A DNA stretch of 9,122 nucleotides from Gammaproteobacteria bacterium (GCA_003556835.1 PWQG01000029.1:1-9122); one strand, 5' to 3'; numbered from the stretch's first letter, positions 1-7,884 are shown. Made by a program: numbers and translations. Notes: generated by a model not told the origin, from the sequence alone.

Positions 1-2
1 AG

Positions 3-167
3 GGCCTGCGCCGGGTCACCGATGTGTTGTCCACCGAGGGGATTGGAGTGATCCAGCTGCGCAGGACGTGGGACCACCTCGCCTGGCCACACGCCACCCA
101 CGGGTTTTTCCGCTTCCGGCGACGGATACCGGAGTTGCTCCATCAAAATGGCTTGATCGGTGAATAA
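3..167 (+). CDS. C-terminal end of an unrecognised protein, 5' truncated
   Basis: An open frame enters from the left edge and ends at TAA (165-167), giving 54 residues. The peptide is basic and aromatic, with a stretch reading WPHATHGFFRFRRRIPELL near its end. It has no hydrophobic membrane segment. I do not recognise the family, and only the tail is visible, so no function is offered. It is taken as real because its GC-rich codon use matches the neighbouring genes, because the frame stays open from the edge, and because a plausible intergenic region follows. It points the same way as the signalling operon, but 151 bases and an inverted repeat separate them, so it is probably a separate transcription unit. 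Confidence 0.5.
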   Translation, partial: GLRRVTDVLSTEGIGVIQLRRTWDHLAWPHATHGFFRFRRRIPELLHQNGLIGE

Positions 168-238
168 GCCGCTGCCACACCAGACGCTCGTGCCATTGGG
201 TGCCCATCTGCTAATCAGGTCAGGGCAGGATGGGCGAC

Positions 239-265
239 GCGACATGGCTATAGCCAACGGGTCGC
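239..265. promoter_or_regulatory. Perfect 12-base palindrome within an imperfect inverted repeat, upstream of the operon
   Basis: TGGCTATAGCCA (245-256) equals its own reverse complement. It is flanked by GCGAC (239-243) and GTCGC (261-265), which are also complementary, with 1 and 4 unpaired bases between inner and outer arms. GCGAC also occurs just before it (234-238). It lies 98 bases after the end of the left gene and 54 bases before the start of the GGDEF/EAL gene. It could be an operator for a dimeric regulator of the operon, or the stem of a terminator for the left gene. No T-run follows, which speaks against an intrinsic terminator. No clean sigma-70 or sigma-54 promoter was found in 168-318; a TTGGCA at 271-276 has no -10 box at normal spacing. 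Confidence 0.4.
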
Positions 266-318
266 ATTTCTTGGCATGCTATCCCCGTAATAATCATGGG
301 TATGACAAGTGAACGACC

Positions 319-2823
319 ATGAATATCAACAACCCTGATGCCGCGCCACAGAAGGATGCCGAGCAGCACCTGCTGCTCATCGAGGATGATCCGGGAGACG
401 CACACCTGATTCAGTGGTATTTGCGGGAGCGCGGTGAGGGGAAAGCGGCAGGGTACACGATAAAACATGCCACTTCTCTGAGGGCGGGTGCAGACCTGGC
501 AGCCGCCGAGGCGTTTGAACCCGAAGCTATATTGCTCGACCTGAACCTTCCCGACTCATCCGGTATTGATACGGTCGGGCATTGCCGAGACTACTTTCCC
601 GATAGCGCGGTCGTCGTGCTGACCGGGCTGGACGACTATGAGCTTGTCGATCAGGCCATCGAGGCGGGTGCCGAGGATTACCTGGTAAAAGGCGGAAGCC
701 AGGCGGAATTGCGCAAAGCAGTGCGGTTTGCCCTGCTGCGTCACCGGAGAGAAGCAGAAACACGGCTCGCGCGGCGAGTGTTCCGACACGCCCGTGAAGG
801 CATCATGGTCACGGAACCCAACGGGAGGATAGTCGACGTCAACCCTGCTTTCTCTCGAATCACCGGCTATACGCGCGATGAGGCTATAGGCCGCAACGCA
901 TCCCTATTGCGCTCCGAAAAACAAGGCCCTGCATTCTACCAGTCAATGTGGCGACGACTTGCCCACGAGGGCTATTGGGAAGGCGAGATCTGGAATCGAC
1001 GGAAGGATGGCGAGCATTACCCCGAAATCCTCGCCATCTCCGCGGTAACCGATTCGGGTGGTCGAACGCGACAGTACATCGGGATGTTCACTGACATCAC
1101 GCTCCAGAAGCAGCAACAACAGCGTCTGGAGCGCATGGCTCACTACGATGCCCTGACGAACCTGGCGAACCGGGACCTGTTTTCCGACCGTCTGGCCCAG
1201 GCGATGGCGCGGACCCGCCGTCACGGCGGGCCCCTGGCCGTCCTGTATCTGGACCTGGACGGATTCAAGCAAATCAATGACGAACAAGGGCATGACGCCG
1301 GCGACATGCTGCTGCGCGCGGTTGCCGAGCGGATGGCGACCGTACTTCGGGATACCGACACGCTGGCACGGATCGGTGGTGATGAGTTCACGGCGGTAAT
1401 CCCCGACCTCGCCGACCGAAAGCTAGTGGCTGACCTGACCAACCGACTGCTGGAGGCGGCCGCACGCCCGGTAGAAATCAACGGGACACCGCTGTCAGTG
1501 ACGGCAAGCTGTGGGGTTACTTTTTTCCCGCAGACCGATCAGAGCGTCTGTCAGTACCAACTCCTTCGCCAGGCAGACCAGGCGATGTATCAGGCCAAGC
1601 AGGCTGGGCGGAACCAGTACTGCCTTTTCGACGAGGAGCGCGATCAACTCGCCCGCAGCCTCCAGGCTCGTCGCCAGCGGTTTTCCGAGGCCATCGAAAT
1701 GGACCGGCTCGCCCTCAGGTATCAGCCGGAGGTCCATATTGGTCAGGGACGCATCATTAGCCTCGAAGCGCTGGTCCGCTGGCCGGAGCAGTTTGGAGAG
1801 GAGCCACTGCCCGAATCCTTCCTGCCTGATATTGCCGGCACCGATCTGCCATCAAAACTGGACGAGTGGATCCTTCGCAGTGCGCTGACTGACCTGGCTG
1901 AATGGCGACGGCACGGCCTCGATGCCGGCGTATCCATAAACCTGAGCAGTCAAAGTTTGCAGCGGACCAACTTCTTCGTCTGGCTACAGCGGCACCTGCG
2001 CAGACACCCGGAAAACAGTGCCGCCCGTCTCACCATAGAGGTCTCTGAAAGCGATGCACTCTCGGACCTGACTCACATGTCGGAAGTCATGGCTGCCTGC
2101 GCCAACGAGGGCGTCAATTTTGCTCTGGACAACTTCGGGACTGGTTACTCGTCGCTGTCCTACCTCCGAGCCCTCCCCGCCCGGAAAATGAAGATTGACG
2201 CACGATTCACTCGCAACGTGCTCGCCAACGTGGATGACCTGGCCACAGTTGAGGGCGCCCTCGGGCTAGCCCGCGCGTTCCGGAGGAACATCACTGCGGA
2301 CGGCGTGGCTTCAGTGGAGCAAGGCCGTTTTCTGAGCAGGCTCGGGATTCAGGTCGTGCAAGGCGACGCCATCGCCGCCCCGATGCCGGCCGATCAGGTT
2401 GTTGAATGGGGGACCCGATGGGCACCGGACCCCGATTGGCAAAGGGAGCAGCGCGTCCAGACTGAACACCGGCCGCTCCTTTTCGCGGAGGTGGAGCACC
2501 GTGCTTGGGTAGAGGGCCTGAAGCGCTATCTCGATGGTGAAGAGGAGACACCACCGAAGTTGAACCCTGCGCACTGCCGCTTCGGTCGGTGGTTACAAGC
2601 GGGCGGTTCGCGGATGCTCGCCGCAGGCCTGGACGAGATAAACCGATTGCACCTGGCTGTACACCGGGTGGGCGAACGATTGGTAGAGCAACGCCAGGCG
2701 CGTCGCCTCAGCCCAGACGAGATAGACCTTTCCGAACTCAATACGATCAGCGACCGCTTCATCAGGGCAATATGGTCATACGGGCAGCAGCAGGCGGCAC
2801 AGATAGGTAGCAGCCAAGCATGA
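319..2823 (+). CDS. REC-PAS-GGDEF-EAL-CZB cyclic-di-GMP turnover response regulator
   Basis: This 834-residue soluble protein probably makes and/or degrades cyclic di-GMP under phosphorylation and zinc control. Domains in order: receiver (about 15-140; D23/D24, phospho-acceptor D74, T102, K124), PAS with PAC (about 150-262), GGDEF (about 270-440; GGDEF at 353-357 and inhibitory-site RxxD at 344-347, five residues ahead), EAL (about 450-697), and CZB (about 720-825; zinc ligands H727, C753, H778, H782 in the pattern HxxW...CxFGxW...HxxxH). In the EAL domain E483, N541, E574, D604, K625 and Q681 are kept, but the DDFGTG motif reads DNFGTG (N605) and AEGVE reads ADGVA (D661). Diguanylate cyclase activity looks intact; phosphodiesterase activity is uncertain. 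The ATG start has only a weak AAGTGA six bases upstream. The stop overlaps the start of the kinase gene (ATGA). Confidence 0.93.
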   Translation: MNINNPDAAPQKDAEQHLLLIEDDPGDAHLIQWYLRERGEGKAAGYTIKHATSLRAGADLAAAEAFEPEAILLDLNLPDSSGIDTVGHCRDYFPDSAVVVLTGLDDYELVDQAIEAGAEDYLVKGGSQAELRKAVRFALLRHRREAETRLARRVFRHAREGIMVTEPNGRIVDVNPAFSRITGYTRDEAIGRNASLLRSEKQGPAFYQSMWRRLAHEGYWEGEIWNRRKDGEHYPEILAISAVTDSGGRTRQYIGMFTDITLQKQQQQRLERMAHYDALTNLANRDLFSDRLAQAMARTRRHGGPLAVLYLDLDGFKQINDEQGHDAGDMLLRAVAERMATVLRDTDTLARIGGDEFTAVIPDLADRKLVADLTNRLLEAAARPVEINGTPLSVTASCGVTFFPQTDQSVCQYQLLRQADQAMYQAKQAGRNQYCLFDEERDQLARSLQARRQRFSEAIEMDRLALRYQPEVHIGQGRIISLEALVRWPEQFGEEPLPESFLPDIAGTDLPSKLDEWILRSALTDLAEWRRHGLDAGVSINLSSQSLQRTNFFVWLQRHLRRHPENSAARLTIEVSESDALSDLTHMSEVMAACANEGVNFALDNFGTGYSSLSYLRALPARKMKIDARFTRNVLANVDDLATVEGALGLARAFRRNITADGVASVEQGRFLSRLGIQVVQGDAIAAPMPADQVVEWGTRWAPDPDWQREQRVQTEHRPLLFAEVEHRAWVEGLKRYLDGEEETPPKLNPAHCRFGRWLQAGGSRMLAAGLDEINRLHLAVHRVGERLVEQRQARRLSPDEIDLSELNTISDRFIRAIWSYGQQQAAQIGSSQA

Positions 2824-5800
2824 CAAAAGGTGCTCGTGATCACGACACGCAAACCAGACTGAATCGCCTGTTTGCCGAACTCCCATCAGGCGTCCTGGTC
2901 CTAGACGGCTCCGGCCAAGTTGTGCGTTGCAACCCTAAAGCCGCGGCCATATTGGGGACGGCCCCATCGGAAATCACCGGCAGGCATGCATCCGAGTGGC
3001 TGCAGCAGGCCGCAAGTCAAAGCCCGAATCAACCGCGAATGGAGCCCGCGGTAGAGCGTATTCATCGCGCCATTCGGGCCGGGGAGCGTTTTAAAGGGCC
3101 GATGCCGATCCGTATGCCAGCCGGGCATACCGGGCGGTTAGACATCACGGTAATCCCCCCCGACGACGAGGACAGGTCGTCGGGAGCCATACTGGTACTA
3201 GAGACCGACGATACGCATCAGGCAGAAGGGGATCGGGTGCAAACCGATCTGAGCCTTTTTGATGAGGGCCCCTTCATGCTGATTGTCTGGGGCACGCAAG
3301 AGGGCTGGCCGCTCGTCTACGCCTCCCCGAACTTCCTGCAGAAATTCGGCTACAGCCATGACGAACTGGAGCGTGGGGAGATTATCTGGGCAGAACTCTT
3401 ACATCCGCAGGATATTGCAAGGGCGCGACAAGAACTGTCCGATGCTCAGGCCGCGCAAGAACCCTCGATAGAGCAGACTTACCGACTGCGTGATAAGAGC
3501 GGCCAGTACCGCTGGATCCACGATTACACCCTCCCGGAGTATGACCTCGAGGGCAACGTCGTCCGTCTCCGCGGGTATCTGCTCGACACCACCCGGACGC
3601 AGGAGGCGTTAGAGGAGCTGAAACGTAAAAACGCCTCCCTAGAGCTCGCGCAACAGGCCACTTCGTTCGGCATCTGGTCCTGGTACCCGCAGGAAGACCG
3701 GATCTGGTGGGACGCGGGTTGCTGGCGAATGCTGGGCTATCGTCCTTCCGACCAACCGCTGACGTTTGAGCAGTGGCGCAGCATGATTCACCCTGACGAT
3801 CTGGCCGTGGCGGAGCCAGAGGCTTTTCGCCAGATGGCTGAAGGGGCCTTCTCCATTAAATTCCGCTACCGTTGCGCAGACGGCGGTTGGCTCTGGGTGC
3901 ATGGCCAGGGCCGCGCCGTGGAAAGCACTCCTGACGGAAGCCCCATTAGGATGATCGGGACGCACTCGGACATCCAGCCGCTCAAAGAGCGTGAACTCTT
4001 TGAAGAACGCCTGGCCAGCCTCGCTGATGCTCTCCCTGGCATGCTCTACCAATTGGAGAGATCTCCCCATGGGGAACTGCGGTTCACCTACGCCAGCCAC
4101 GGGGCCCGGACCACCTACGGCTTCGGACCAGAGGAGATCGTGGCAGATGCTGGCGCTGTCTTTGAGCGGATTCATCCTGAAGACCGAGCGGACGTGCTCG
4201 ACGCCACGAACCAATCTGCAAGAACCCTGTCCACGTGGCGTGGACGCTTCCGCATCTGCCACCCCGAGCGCGGCGAGATCTGGGTGGAGGGGCATTCCAG
4301 ACCTCAGGCCAGCGCGGACGGGCGTGTCCAATGGGCTGGCTACCTGGTCGACATCAGCGACATTAGAGCCACGGAGGAGGCGCTTCGCCGCAGCGAGCAA
4401 CGTTTCCGACGTTTTGCCGACGCCATAGACCTGGTGTTCTGGATCCGGACCGAGACTGCCATGCAGTACGTCAGCCCGGCCTACGAGCGGATCTGGGGGC
4501 GAGATTTGCGGGAACTTTACCGCGACCCCGAGGCCTGGCTAAAGGCCGTTCATCCTGAAGACACCCCCCGTGTCATCGAGGCCAGTCGCGCAGAGCAGCA
4601 TCAGGGTATCGCTTTCAACCAGGCCTTCCGGATCATTCGCCCCGATGGCGCCATACGGTGGATCCGGAGCAGCAGTTACCCCATGGAACCGGAGCAGGAA
4701 GGCGATCCAACCTGGTCCGGGGTGGCGCGGGATATTACCGATGACGTGGCCACGCAAGAGGCACTCGAGAGCGCCAGCGCGGAGTTGCAGCGTTCCAACT
4801 CGGAGTTGGAACATTTCGCTTACGTAGTGTCCCACGATCTGAGACAGCCCCTGCGGATGGTGCGCAGCTACAGCGATCTGCTGCGCCGCAACCTCGGCGA
4901 AACCCTGGACTCGGACAGCCAGAAGATGCTGGGGTTTCTCACCGATGGCGCCGAGCGAATGGATAAGATGCTGGTAGCGCTACTGGAGTACTCCCGGGTT
5001 GGCCGAAAGGGCGGGCCATTGGAAAAAATGGAGGTACGAGAGGCTGTTGACGAGGCGCTACTCTTCCTGCGGCCGGACCTCTCGTCATCAGATGCCAAAA
5101 TCCAGATCGAAGGTGACTGGCCGAGCCTGACCGCGAGCCGGGACGAACTTGTCAGGCTATTCCAGAATCTGGTTGGCAACGCCATCAAATACCGAAACCC
5201 CGATGTTCCTCCCGAGGTGACGCTCTCGGCTATGCGGGGGCCAGGTACCGAATGGCACTTTGTAGTCGATGACAACGGCATCGGCATTGATCCCGACCAG
5301 GTGGGTCGCCTGTTCCAGATGTTTCAACGGCTGCATGGGCGGGACCATTACCCCGGCAACGGGGTGGGGCTCGCACTGTGCCGGAAGATTGTGGAGCGCC
5401 ACGGCGGCTGGATTGAGGCGGAGTCGACCGGCAGCGGCCAGGGGAGCCGTTTCCGTTTCGCCTTGTCTACCGACATGCCGTCTAACCCACAGACCAGAGT
5501 TCAACAACGCCGCCACGGCGGTCGGTTGCAGCAGCCGCGGGGGCTTAACGAGGAACTCGTCGACCTAAGAGAAGCCGAACGGCTGGCAGGGCTTGGACAC
5601 TGGGTATCCTATCCGGGTGATGAGATCCTGCTCTGGTCCCGCATGGTTTACGAATTGACTGGCTTTGAGCCAGCCTCTGACCCTCCGGATCTGGATACCT
5701 ACAGGGACAGAATCCTGCCCGCGGATCGGCACAACCTGTTGGAGGACAGGCTCAACGAGGCCTCGATGGCGGAGAACGTGGGCCGGGTGTTCGAAGGTGA

Positions 5801-7427
5801 ATACCGGTTTCAACTCCCGGACGGACGAGTACGCTGGCTCCATGAACGGGCTCGGGTGGAGCAACATGCTACCGAGAACCGGCTGCGTCTTCGCGGCATA
5901 CTTCAGGATATCACCGGCACCAAAGCCATCGAGTCAGCATTGGCAAGGCGAGAGTGGGAACTCGCCGAAGCGCAGCGGATTGCGCATGTCGGTGACTGGA
6001 TTTCCGACTTCGTCGCGGGCGAGATACGCTGGTCGGCAGAAGTGTACCGGATTTTCGGCATGAGCAAGAGCCAGTGGGGCGCCACCCATGAGGCCTTCAT
6101 GGCGGCAGTGCACCCTGAAGACAGGGACCGTGTCCAGAAAGCTGTCGATGACGCGCTGGCAAACATCGCACCCTACAATATCCGTCACCGCATAGTGCGA
6201 CCGGACGGGAGCACGCGGGTGGTGCAACAGCGGGGCGAAGTCGAGTTCGACGGTGCCAAGCCGCTGCGAATGGTCGGTACTGTCCTGGATATCACGGAAC
6301 TGCACCATGCCCAGCAGGCGCTCAGGCACAGCGAAGAACTCTTCCGGATGGCTCAGCAGGCAGCCGGATTCGGCGTCTGGGAGTGGGATATCACCAAAGA
6401 CGAGGGCTATTGGGATGGGGGTTCCTGGGCGCTGCTCGGTTACGACGAGCCACGCAACAAGACGCTGGGTTACCAGGACTGGCTGCGTCTGGTGCACCCG
6501 GACGATGTCCCTCGGGCCGAGCAGACGATTGAACAAGGGCTGAACGAAGGCGGTAAGTTTTCCAACGAAATCCGTTACCGCACCGCCACCGGCGGGTGGC
6601 AGTGGGTCCAACATCGCGGGCAGTTGCTTGCCAGGGACACCGAGGGAAATCCTGCTCGAATGGTCGGCACCCATGTCGATATCGATATGACCATGCAGGC
6701 GCGGGAGGCCCTGCGCAATGCCAACCATGAACTGCAGGCCATCACCAACGCCATGGCCCATCACTTTCAGGAACCGACTCGGCGTATCCTCAGCTACGCA
6801 CAGCGACTCGATCAATTGCTGGACGGCGCTTGCTCACCGGATGTTACTCAGTCCATCCGGTTCCTTACCGACCAGAGCCATAGACTGAGCCACCTGGTCG
6901 CTCAAGTGCACCAGTACCTCGCAGCCGACATCCGCACTGGAGTAGGCGCGGGTGGTTGCGACGCACGAGAGGTGCTGCGGCAGTGGGTGGCCAACCACAG
7001 GAGGGACCTCGATGCGGCAGAGGCCCAGGTTGAATATCCCGATTACCCACTACCACTGAAAGTGGGCTGCCGCCATGTTCGCGTAGTATTCGGTGCACTG
7101 CTGGACAACGCCTTGAGATATCGGCACCCTGACCGCCCGGCGAGGGTGCGCATTGATGCCACCCTTATCGCCGGGCGTTACCAGTTCTCGGTCATGGACA
7201 ACGGCCCCGGGCTCCCGGAAGCCCAGCGGGAGGCAGCCTTCGACCTCTTTAAACGCTTTGTAAGGCGCTCGGAAGCACCGGACGGGTTAGGCATAGGACT
7301 TGCCATATTCCGCAAGACAGTGGTCGCCCATGGCGGAACCTGCACGATTGGTGAGAGCCGCGAGGGCGGTGCCCGCTTCGTATTCGACCTGCCGGCGGCA
7401 GAACAAAAGGAGCTACAGTCAACGTGA
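2820..7427 (+). CDS. Multi-PAS sensor protein with two tandem histidine kinase cores
   Basis: This 1535-residue protein has no visible membrane segment, so it is probably cytoplasmic. Approximate domains: PAS1 10-125, PAS2 147-257, PAS3 271-386, PAS4 398-513, PAS5 528-640, HisKA 664-730, HATPase 775-885, a basic Gln/Arg-rich linker 888-915, PAS6 916-1032, PAS7 1046-1160, PAS8 1174-1290, a second HisKA-like segment 1305-1375, and a second HATPase 1415-1530. Core 1 has H-box SHDLRQP (H672), N-box N787, DNGIG (D818) and GNGVGL (846-851). Core 2 has AHHFQEP (H1314, with H1315 where Asp is usual), N1430, DNGPG (D1460) and GLGIGL (1489-1494). Most PAS domains carry the HP(E/D/Q)D signature of the PAS_3 type. 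Its ATG overlaps the previous stop and a weak AGG lies at 2805-2807. Likely partners are the receivers of the flanking genes. Two fused ancestral kinases are a possible origin. Confidence 0.93.
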   Translation: MTKGARDHDTQTRLNRLFAELPSGVLVLDGSGQVVRCNPKAAAILGTAPSEITGRHASEWLQQAASQSPNQPRMEPAVERIHRAIRAGERFKGPMPIRMPAGHTGRLDITVIPPDDEDRSSGAILVLETDDTHQAEGDRVQTDLSLFDEGPFMLIVWGTQEGWPLVYASPNFLQKFGYSHDELERGEIIWAELLHPQDIARARQELSDAQAAQEPSIEQTYRLRDKSGQYRWIHDYTLPEYDLEGNVVRLRGYLLDTTRTQEALEELKRKNASLELAQQATSFGIWSWYPQEDRIWWDAGCWRMLGYRPSDQPLTFEQWRSMIHPDDLAVAEPEAFRQMAEGAFSIKFRYRCADGGWLWVHGQGRAVESTPDGSPIRMIGTHSDIQPLKERELFEERLASLADALPGMLYQLERSPHGELRFTYASHGARTTYGFGPEEIVADAGAVFERIHPEDRADVLDATNQSARTLSTWRGRFRICHPERGEIWVEGHSRPQASADGRVQWAGYLVDISDIRATEEALRRSEQRFRRFADAIDLVFWIRTETAMQYVSPAYERIWGRDLRELYRDPEAWLKAVHPEDTPRVIEASRAEQHQGIAFNQAFRIIRPDGAIRWIRSSSYPMEPEQEGDPTWSGVARDITDDVATQEALESASAELQRSNSELEHFAYVVSHDLRQPLRMVRSYSDLLRRNLGETLDSDSQKMLGFLTDGAERMDKMLVALLEYSRVGRKGGPLEKMEVREAVDEALLFLRPDLSSSDAKIQIEGDWPSLTASRDELVRLFQNLVGNAIKYRNPDVPPEVTLSAMRGPGTEWHFVVDDNGIGIDPDQVGRLFQMFQRLHGRDHYPGNGVGLALCRKIVERHGGWIEAESTGSGQGSRFRFALSTDMPSNPQTRVQQRRHGGRLQQPRGLNEELVDLREAERLAGLGHWVSYPGDEILLWSRMVYELTGFEPASDPPDLDTYRDRILPADRHNLLEDRLNEASMAENVGRVFEGEYRFQLPDGRVRWLHERARVEQHATENRLRLRGILQDITGTKAIESALARREWELAEAQRIAHVGDWISDFVAGEIRWSAEVYRIFGMSKSQWGATHEAFMAAVHPEDRDRVQKAVDDALANIAPYNIRHRIVRPDGSTRVVQQRGEVEFDGAKPLRMVGTVLDITELHHAQQALRHSEELFRMAQQAAGFGVWEWDITKDEGYWDGGSWALLGYDEPRNKTLGYQDWLRLVHPDDVPRAEQTIEQGLNEGGKFSNEIRYRTATGGWQWVQHRGQLLARDTEGNPARMVGTHVDIDMTMQAREALRNANHELQAITNAMAHHFQEPTRRILSYAQRLDQLLDGACSPDVTQSIRFLTDQSHRLSHLVAQVHQYLAADIRTGVGAGGCDAREVLRQWVANHRRDLDAAEAQVEYPDYPLPLKVGCRHVRVVFGALLDNALRYRHPDRPARVRIDATLIAGRYQFSVMDNGPGLPEAQREAAFDLFKRFVRRSEAPDGLGIGLAIFRKTVVAHGGTCTIGESREGGARFVFDLPAAEQKELQST
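7407..7412 (+). promoter_or_regulatory. Ribosome binding site supporting the GTG start of the response regulator
   Basis: AAGGAG lies within the last codons of the kinase gene, 11 bases before GTG at 7424. It is the best Shine-Dalgarno match in the operon and supports a GTG start that overlaps the kinase stop by four bases (GTGA). Reinitiation after the kinase stop may also contribute. Confidence 0.65.
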
Positions 7428-7867
7428 ACCAGACTGAAACCCCCTTCCGCATACTACTGGTCGAGGACGAACCGGCGGATATCTACCTGACTCGGAAGGC
7501 GTTCGAGGAGGCTCGGTTCTGGGTGGAACTGGATGATGTCGAAGACGGCTCAGAGGCCTTGGACTACCTGCGGGGCGAGGGCGCGCACGACAAACCGAAG
7601 CAGCCGGACCTGATCCTTTTGGACCTGAACATGCCCGGCATGGATGGCAAATCCTTCATCCGCCACATCAAGGAGGATGACACGCTCTGCAGAATACCCG
7701 TTGTCGTGCTGACGACCTCGGAGGCCGAAGCCGACGTATACGAGCCCTATCAATTGGGCGCGGCTGGCTATGTAGTCAAGCCTATCGGCATAGATGCGTT
7801 CATCCGCGCAGCACAGAAGCTGGAGGACTACTGGTTCACGCTGGTCAGGCTACCAGGCTCCCCTTAG
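7424..7867 (+). CDS. Single-domain response regulator (CheY/Rcp1-like receiver)
   Basis: This 147-residue protein is almost entirely one receiver domain with no output domain. The acidic pocket is E14/D15/E16, the phospho-acceptor is D67 in LLDLNMPGMDG, the switch threonine is T97 and the conserved lysine is K119 followed by P120. The family resembles the small receivers found beside phytochrome-type and PAS-type histidine kinases of the HFAYVVSHDL class, which is the type of kinase core immediately upstream. It starts at GTG, in a 4-base overlap with the kinase gene, so coexpression is nearly certain. It may act as a phosphate shuttle or sink, or control a partner by protein contact. An origin as part of a hybrid kinase is possible. 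The C-terminal 20 residues beyond the fold show no recognisable motif. Confidence 0.93.
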   Translation: MNQTETPFRILLVEDEPADIYLTRKAFEEARFWVELDDVEDGSEALDYLRGEGAHDKPKQPDLILLDLNMPGMDGKSFIRHIKEDDTLCRIPVVVLTTSEAEADVYEPYQLGAAGYVVKPIGIDAFIRAAQKLEDYWFTLVRLPGSP

Positions 7868-7884
7868 CGTTAGCCAAACCGGTG

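Noticed and set aside
271..296. TTGGCA followed by TAATAAT-like sequence as a promoter for the operon
   Set aside because: The spacing between the two elements is only 11 to 14 bases, too short for sigma-70. TGGCATG also lacks a downstream TTGC partner at sigma-54 spacing.
1511..1888. 125-residue open frame on + inside the GGDEF/EAL gene
   Set aside because: It is out of frame with a gene whose GGDEF and EAL motifs span this stretch; the translation is Ser/Arg-rich without motifs.
3639..4400. 253-residue open frame on - inside the kinase gene
   Set aside because: It is antisense to PAS3 and PAS4, which have clear motifs. The protein has no recognisable fold and there is no supporting start context.
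5510..5521. CCGCCACGGCGG as an intrinsic terminator inside the kinase gene
   Set aside because: There is no T-run, the stem is very short, and the reading frame continues through it into a second complete sensor-kinase half.
5934..6815. 293-residue open frame on - inside the kinase gene
   Set aside because: It lies wholly opposite well-supported PAS7 and PAS8 coding sequence, shows no recognisable domain, and is the kind of long antisense frame expected in GC-rich DNA.
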